Of a DNA stretch of 64,000 nucleotides, positions 60,751 through 64,000 are shown one piece after another. Below the pieces are notes generated by a model. The model saw nothing but the letters and a program-made list of their open reading frames with translations. It was not told where the DNA came from and made no database searches. How positions within the stretch are numbered: position 1 is the stretch's first letter; each line of letters starts with the position of its first letter. Both the position numbers and the translations under genes were made by a program. Source of the stretch: VXYL01 sp965203685 (lineage in GTDB: Bacteria; Pseudomonadota; Gammaproteobacteria; Pseudomonadales; Azotimanducaceae); contig OZ241908.1 in NCBI GenBank assembly GCA_965203685.1, positions 5,642,001 through 5,706,000 on the forward strand. Reading direction: 5' to 3'.

Positions 60751-61448
60751 CAGAGGGACGGGTATCGACGGACAGGCCGCTCGTGCGGATGAAAGGCGTC
60801 AGCAAGGCCTTCGTGACGCAGCGGATGACCACTCAGGCGCTGGCGGACATCAACATGAGCGTGCACAAGGGCGAGTACCTGCGCATCGAAGGCCCGTCTG
60901 GCTGTGGGAAGACGACGCTGCTGTCGATTATTGGTCTGCTGGACGAGCCCACCGGCGGAACGTATGAACTGGATGGCGTCGACGTCGAGAGAGTATCGCT
61001 TGCGCAGCGTGCCGGATTGCGCAACAGGCTGCTCGGTTTCGTGTTCCAGTCGTTCAACCTGATCGACGAGATGACTGTGGTCGAGAACGTGGAGATGCCG
61101 CTGCGCTATCGCGGCGTCCCTGCCGCGGAGCGCCGGGAACGGGCCATGGCTTGTCTCGACCGCGTGGGGATCGCCCCACGCTGGGCGCATTATCCGCCGC
61201 AACTGTCAGGCGGCCAGCAGCAGCGCGCCGCCATTGCAAGGGCCTTGGTCGGGAGTCCGGCCTTGCTTCTGGCGGACGAGCCGACCGGGAATCTCGATCC
61301 GGAGACGGGGCGCGGTGTCATGGAACTGTTGTCGGAGTCGCACCGCGCTGGCGGGACCGTCTGCGTCGTCTCTCACGACAGGGACTACAAGTCGCTGGCC
61401 GACCGTACGATCCGGCTGGACGAGGGGCGTATCGAGGAGGTGGAATGA
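60747..61448 (+). CDS. ABC transporter ATP-binding protein (MacB/LolD-type)
   Basis: A 233-aa ATPase from GTG 60747. Walker A is GPSGCGKTT, signature LSGGQQQRAAIARALV, Walker B ALLLADEPTGNLD and switch His VVSHDRDYK. The FQSFNLIDEMTVVENVEMPL motif places it with the MacB/LolD/FtsE group that works by mechanotransmission. Start and stop overlap both neighbours, and the ATGA to the TPR gene implies coupled expression. Confidence 0.93.
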   Translation: MTEGRVSTDRPLVRMKGVSKAFVTQRMTTQALADINMSVHKGEYLRIEGPSGCGKTTLLSIIGLLDEPTGGTYELDGVDVERVSLAQRAGLRNRLLGFVFQSFNLIDEMTVVENVEMPLRYRGVPAAERRERAMACLDRVGIAPRWAHYPPQLSGGQQQRAAIARALVGSPALLLADEPTGNLDPETGRGVMELLSESHRAGGTVCVVSHDRDYKSLADRTIRLDEGRIEEVE

Positions 61449-62674
61449 CTGTGAGTCGTAGGACTGGAATGACGCGCGGGAGTGCGGCCACCGGATGGCA
61501 CGCGGGAGTGCGGGGGCACATGCAGCTGGTCGCGGCCAAGTTGGTGTTGACCGTGCTGGTGGCAACGCCTGGCGCGGCCGAGGAGATAACGCCTGGCGCC
61601 GCAGAGGAAGGTGAAGTGGTCACGGGCGCGGTCGGCGTGGTCGACGCGCTCAAGAAGAGCGCGGCTTTCGCGGATGCCGGTGATCGCGACATGGCGATCG
61701 CAGTCCTGCGCGACACGCTGACGCGGCTCCGGGACCCAGCCGACGTCGCGCGCTTGAGTTTCGAAGTCGGGCAACACCACATGGCCGCCGGCGATTGGCA
61801 AGCTGCGCGGGACGCGTACGGCACGGTGGTGGGACTGACCGAACACCTTCCGGCGCGAATGGCCCAGTCGGCATGGAACAACCTCGCGACAGCGACATTC
61901 CAAGTAGGCGACTACGCCGATGTCGTTCGTGTCGTCAACGAGTGGCATCGGGACACGGCGGAGCCGACCGCGCGCTCTTGGCAGACCCTTTCCTACGCAC
62001 ACTACGTGCAAGGCGACTACGAACCGGCCTTCGAAGCGGGCCTTGCGCACGTGCAAGCCCTGCGTCGAGACGGCGAGCGTGTGTCGGCGAAGTTTGCTAG
62101 TTCGCTGCGGTTCCTGCGGTATGCCGTAGGCGCGCTGGAGGTGCCGGACACTGCCGCACCGGAAGTGGCGGACGTGCTGGAACAGGCGAACGAGCGGATT
62201 CGGGCGGGCGCCCCACAGGGGGCGCGCAGCGCATTGACGGATGCTCTGGCGGCACCCGGCCTGGACGAGGGGGACGCGGCGCTGCTGCGCGAGAAGCTCG
62301 CGTGGGTCTACCAGTTGCAGGGCAACAACCGTGGCGTGCAGGAACTCTTCGCAGAAATCGTCGAGTCGGTCGCGCAAGGCGCGGAGCTGCCTGCGCCGAT
62401 CTACCACCGCACACTTTTGCGCTACGCGGGCGTGTCCAACCTGCTTGGCGATCACCGTCGCGCCGTGGAAGCACTCGAGGAGTGGCGCGCACGGGTGCCC
62501 AGCCCGTCGCCTGCCGAACAACGCCGATTCCTGGAGGCCGCTGCGATCGCACATCTGAAACTCGGCTTGGACGAGGGCGGTGACTTGGCGCGAGAGTTCC
62601 TCGCGCTCCTGGAAGAGACGTCGGAGGAGGTGCCCGACGCGTTCGCCAAGACTTGGAGTGCGGCGCGGCAGTAA
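61445..62674 (+). CDS. TPR-like exported protein within the exporter operon
   Basis: A 409-aa protein from ATG 61445, overlapping the ATPase gene. A hydrophobic segment, LVAAKLVLTVLVATPGAAEE, near residues 27-46 looks like a signal peptide with a long n-region; GTG or ATG starts further in (for example ATG 61520) could shorten it. The rest is alpha-helical, TPR-like pairs such as AAGDWQAARDAYGTVVGLTE and NNLATATFQVGDYADVVRVV. No enzyme motif. It sits between the ATPase and the permease, where MacAB operons usually have nothing, so it may be a periplasmic partner or substrate chaperone of the exporter. Confidence 0.82.
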   Translation: MTVSRRTGMTRGSAATGWHAGVRGHMQLVAAKLVLTVLVATPGAAEEITPGAAEEGEVVTGAVGVVDALKKSAAFADAGDRDMAIAVLRDTLTRLRDPADVARLSFEVGQHHMAAGDWQAARDAYGTVVGLTEHLPARMAQSAWNNLATATFQVGDYADVVRVVNEWHRDTAEPTARSWQTLSYAHYVQGDYEPAFEAGLAHVQALRRDGERVSAKFASSLRFLRYAVGALEVPDTAAPEVADVLEQANERIRAGAPQGARSALTDALAAPGLDEGDAALLREKLAWVYQLQGNNRGVQELFAEIVESVAQGAELPAPIYHRTLLRYAGVSNLLGDHRRAVEALEEWRARVPSPSPAEQRRFLEAAAIAHLKLGLDEGGDLAREFLALLEETSEEVPDAFAKTWSAARQ

Positions 62675-62720
62675 GGATTCGAGGGACGATTTCGGGCTGC
62701 CACCCGGGCCAGGGTCTCCG

Positions 62721-64000
62721 ATGCGTCCGGCGTTCCGTTTGCCGTTGGGCGTGCGCCTGCGCGGAGCCGTGGGTGCGCCGCTCGGCCGCGTCGCCCTGCT
62801 CGTGCCCGCGTTGGGCTTGGCGTTCGGCTTCGCGGCCGCTGTCTCGGGTGCCGCGCACGCGACGTGGTTCGGCCTTCCGAGCGGCGTCGCGGCGGCGAAC
62901 TACCACACGGTAGGCAGGCGCAGCGCACTCACCGGCGAGTTCGACCACTTGACGGTGGCCGACTTCCGGGCCGTGCAGCAGGCGGTTCCCCAGATCGAAT
63001 GGGTGTTCGCAGACAAGTGGCCCACAGGCCGCGACCTGCAGAACGCGGGAGGGGAAATCCCGATCCTCGTGCGGGAAGTGTCCCCCCGTTTCTTCGACGT
63101 GCTCGGCGTCAGGATGGCTGGCGCGCCCCGTGAAGGCGTGGTCGTCAGTCACGACTTCTGGCAGGGCCATTTTGCAGGCGCTGCCGATGTGGTCGGACGC
63201 GCGTTTTCGCTCAAGTACGAACGTTCAACCACGATCGTCGGCGTCGCGCCCGCCGGTTTCGCCGACGTCTTCGCAGGTGAAGCGGATGCGTGGCTCTTGA
63301 GCGATGGCGCGGGCTATGGCGCTCCCGGATCGGGTTCCCGGTTTCGTCCTTGGGGCAAGCTCGCGTTCGGAGTTGCCGCGCCAGGGATCAACCACGAGGC
63401 GCTGACCGCGGCCTTGGCGGGCATTAGCCCCGTGCTTGAGCTGACGATGAACGACAGGACCACGTTTCTGGACAATGTGTCACCGGACGACTGGCTGGAG
63501 GCGCATCACGGGCTGACCGCCGTTCCGGATCGCCGATCGGACGCTGCTGTGCACTTCCGTTGGCTCGCCGCGGTGATCGCAGGACTGCTCCTCTTGGCAG
63601 TGCTGTCGCTAATCGACTTTGCGGCGACGCGGACAGCCAAGAGCGACGGCCATGCAACGGCCCGGATCGCCGCAGGTGCCACACCGACGCACCTGTTTCG
63701 GGAATCGGTCGTGCGCAACGGGGTGTGGCTGTTGCTTGTCGCGGCGATCTCGGTGTTGTCCTTCTTCTGGTTGGCTGGCGTGCTGCTCCGCGTCGAGCCG
63801 TTCCGCAGCTATCTGGAGCAGCTTCCGGCGGGGTCGCAGATTGTCGGGGTCGGCGTGGGCGCAGTCCTGATCGGCGTTTCGTTCTGCGGTGCGATCGGTT
63901 GGGTAGCGCGCCGTGACTTCCGCGCCTCGAGGAGCTTCAGCGCAGTGGTGGGCTCAGGTCCGCCGAGACGTCGCACGGAACGGCTCCTCTTGTTTCTGGC
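62721..64000 (+). CDS. MacB-like ABC permease (partial, 3' end beyond the right edge)
   Basis: Open frame from ATG 62721 to the window end, about 426 residues so far. An N-terminal helix (LLVPALGLAFGFAAAVSGAA) is followed by a MacB periplasmic core domain of about 250 residues with VSPRFFDVLGVRMAG, VVVSHDFWQGHFAG and TTIVGVAPAGFADVF. The FtsX-like helices begin near WLAAVIAGLLLLAVLSLIDF, then VWLLLVAAISVLSFFWLAGV. The periplasmic motifs match permeases often annotated as MacB-PCD/ADOP family, common in Acidobacteria. It lies 46 bases after the TPR gene and completes the exporter operon. Confidence 0.88.
   Translation, partial: MRPAFRLPLGVRLRGAVGAPLGRVALLVPALGLAFGFAAAVSGAAHATWFGLPSGVAAANYHTVGRRSALTGEFDHLTVADFRAVQQAVPQIEWVFADKWPTGRDLQNAGGEIPILVREVSPRFFDVLGVRMAGAPREGVVVSHDFWQGHFAGAADVVGRAFSLKYERSTTIVGVAPAGFADVFAGEADAWLLSDGAGYGAPGSGSRFRPWGKLAFGVAAPGINHEALTAALAGISPVLELTMNDRTTFLDNVSPDDWLEAHHGLTAVPDRRSDAAVHFRWLAAVIAGLLLLAVLSLIDFAATRTAKSDGHATARIAAGATPTHLFRESVVRNGVWLLLVAAISVLSFFWLAGVLLRVEPFRSYLEQLPAGSQIVGVGVGAVLIGVSFCGAIGWVARRDFRASRSFSAVVGSGPPRRRTERLLLFL

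Noticed and set aside
1..64000. CRISPR arrays, tRNA, rRNA, transposases, integrases, prophage
   Set aside because: No regularly spaced repeats, cloverleaf-like intergenic sequence or matching protein motifs were seen by eye; a tool scan could still find a tRNA.

Overview
The window is GC-rich (roughly two-thirds G+C by eye) and densely coding, with short gaps, many ATGA/TGATG-type start-stop overlaps and frequent GTG starts. Gene content points to an uncultured, probably marine gammaproteobacterium. The evidence is an rnfABCD locus next to an E. coli-type metG, a Yej-type ABC importer, a very large TonB-dependent receptor, and many acyl-CoA and 2-oxoglutarate-dioxygenase genes. The taxonomic placement is an inference. 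I found no tRNA, rRNA, CRISPR array, transposase or integrase.

Layout. (1) 1-4780, minus strand: metG, a small antitoxin-like ORF, then rnfA-rnfB-rnfC-rnfD running off the left edge; RnfC is unusually short. (2) 4857-14154: a divergent acyl-CoA catabolic island. A crotonase and an SDR lie on the minus strand. An alpha/beta hydrolase, a double-domain CaiB/BaiF CoA-transferase, a crotonase, a second CoA-transferase, an Hsp70-like protein and a SnoaL-like protein lie on the plus strand. A promoter, a palindromic operator and a leader hairpin sit between the two arms. (3) 14204-18043: Nudix hydrolase, thioesterase, epimerase, sulfotransferase-like protein and SDR. (4) 18188-27366, minus strand: a surface cluster of a 1421-aa TonB receptor with calcium-loop repeats, a small exported protein, a TPR lipoprotein and an FG-GAP/UnbV lipoprotein, followed by an orphan gene between degraded direct repeats. 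(5) 28320-33746: a Gld-type ABC system with fused permease/auxiliary protein, a DUF4340 protein and a GST. (6) 33780-41542: an ankyrin protein, a PhyH dioxygenase and a yejBEFA peptide importer. (7) 41556-43158: a tandem duplication of a DUF1640-like gene and a small membrane protein. (8) 43491-51909: two crotonases, TauD-like and PhyH dioxygenases, a frameshifted DUF3565-DUF1971 gene, a Uma2 protein, a penicillin acylase-like enzyme and a cupin. (9) 51946-59209: sorAB-like sulfite dehydrogenase, an alpha/beta hydrolase, glyA, a PQQ dehydrogenase with an Asp-x-Asp motif, an antitoxin remnant and a beta-lactamase-fold hydrolase. (10) 59467-64000: a MacA-like adaptor, ABC ATPase, TPR protein and MacB-like permease cut by the right edge.

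The genes together suggest a heterotroph that takes up oligopeptides and larger polymers, activates carboxylates by CoA transfer and degrades them through crotonase chemistry. It probably feeds periplasmic electrons from sulfite and alcohols into cytochrome c, and uses Rnf to link NADH, ferredoxin and the ion gradient.

The least expected signals are a short palindromic element lodged in frame in three unrelated genes, in the manner of Rickettsia palindromic elements, and the receptor/TPR/FG-GAP cluster in which two neighbouring surface proteins carry DxDGDG calcium-loop repeats. Others are the double CoA-transferase with one half lacking its catalytic Asp, and a TPR protein built into a MacAB-like exporter operon.
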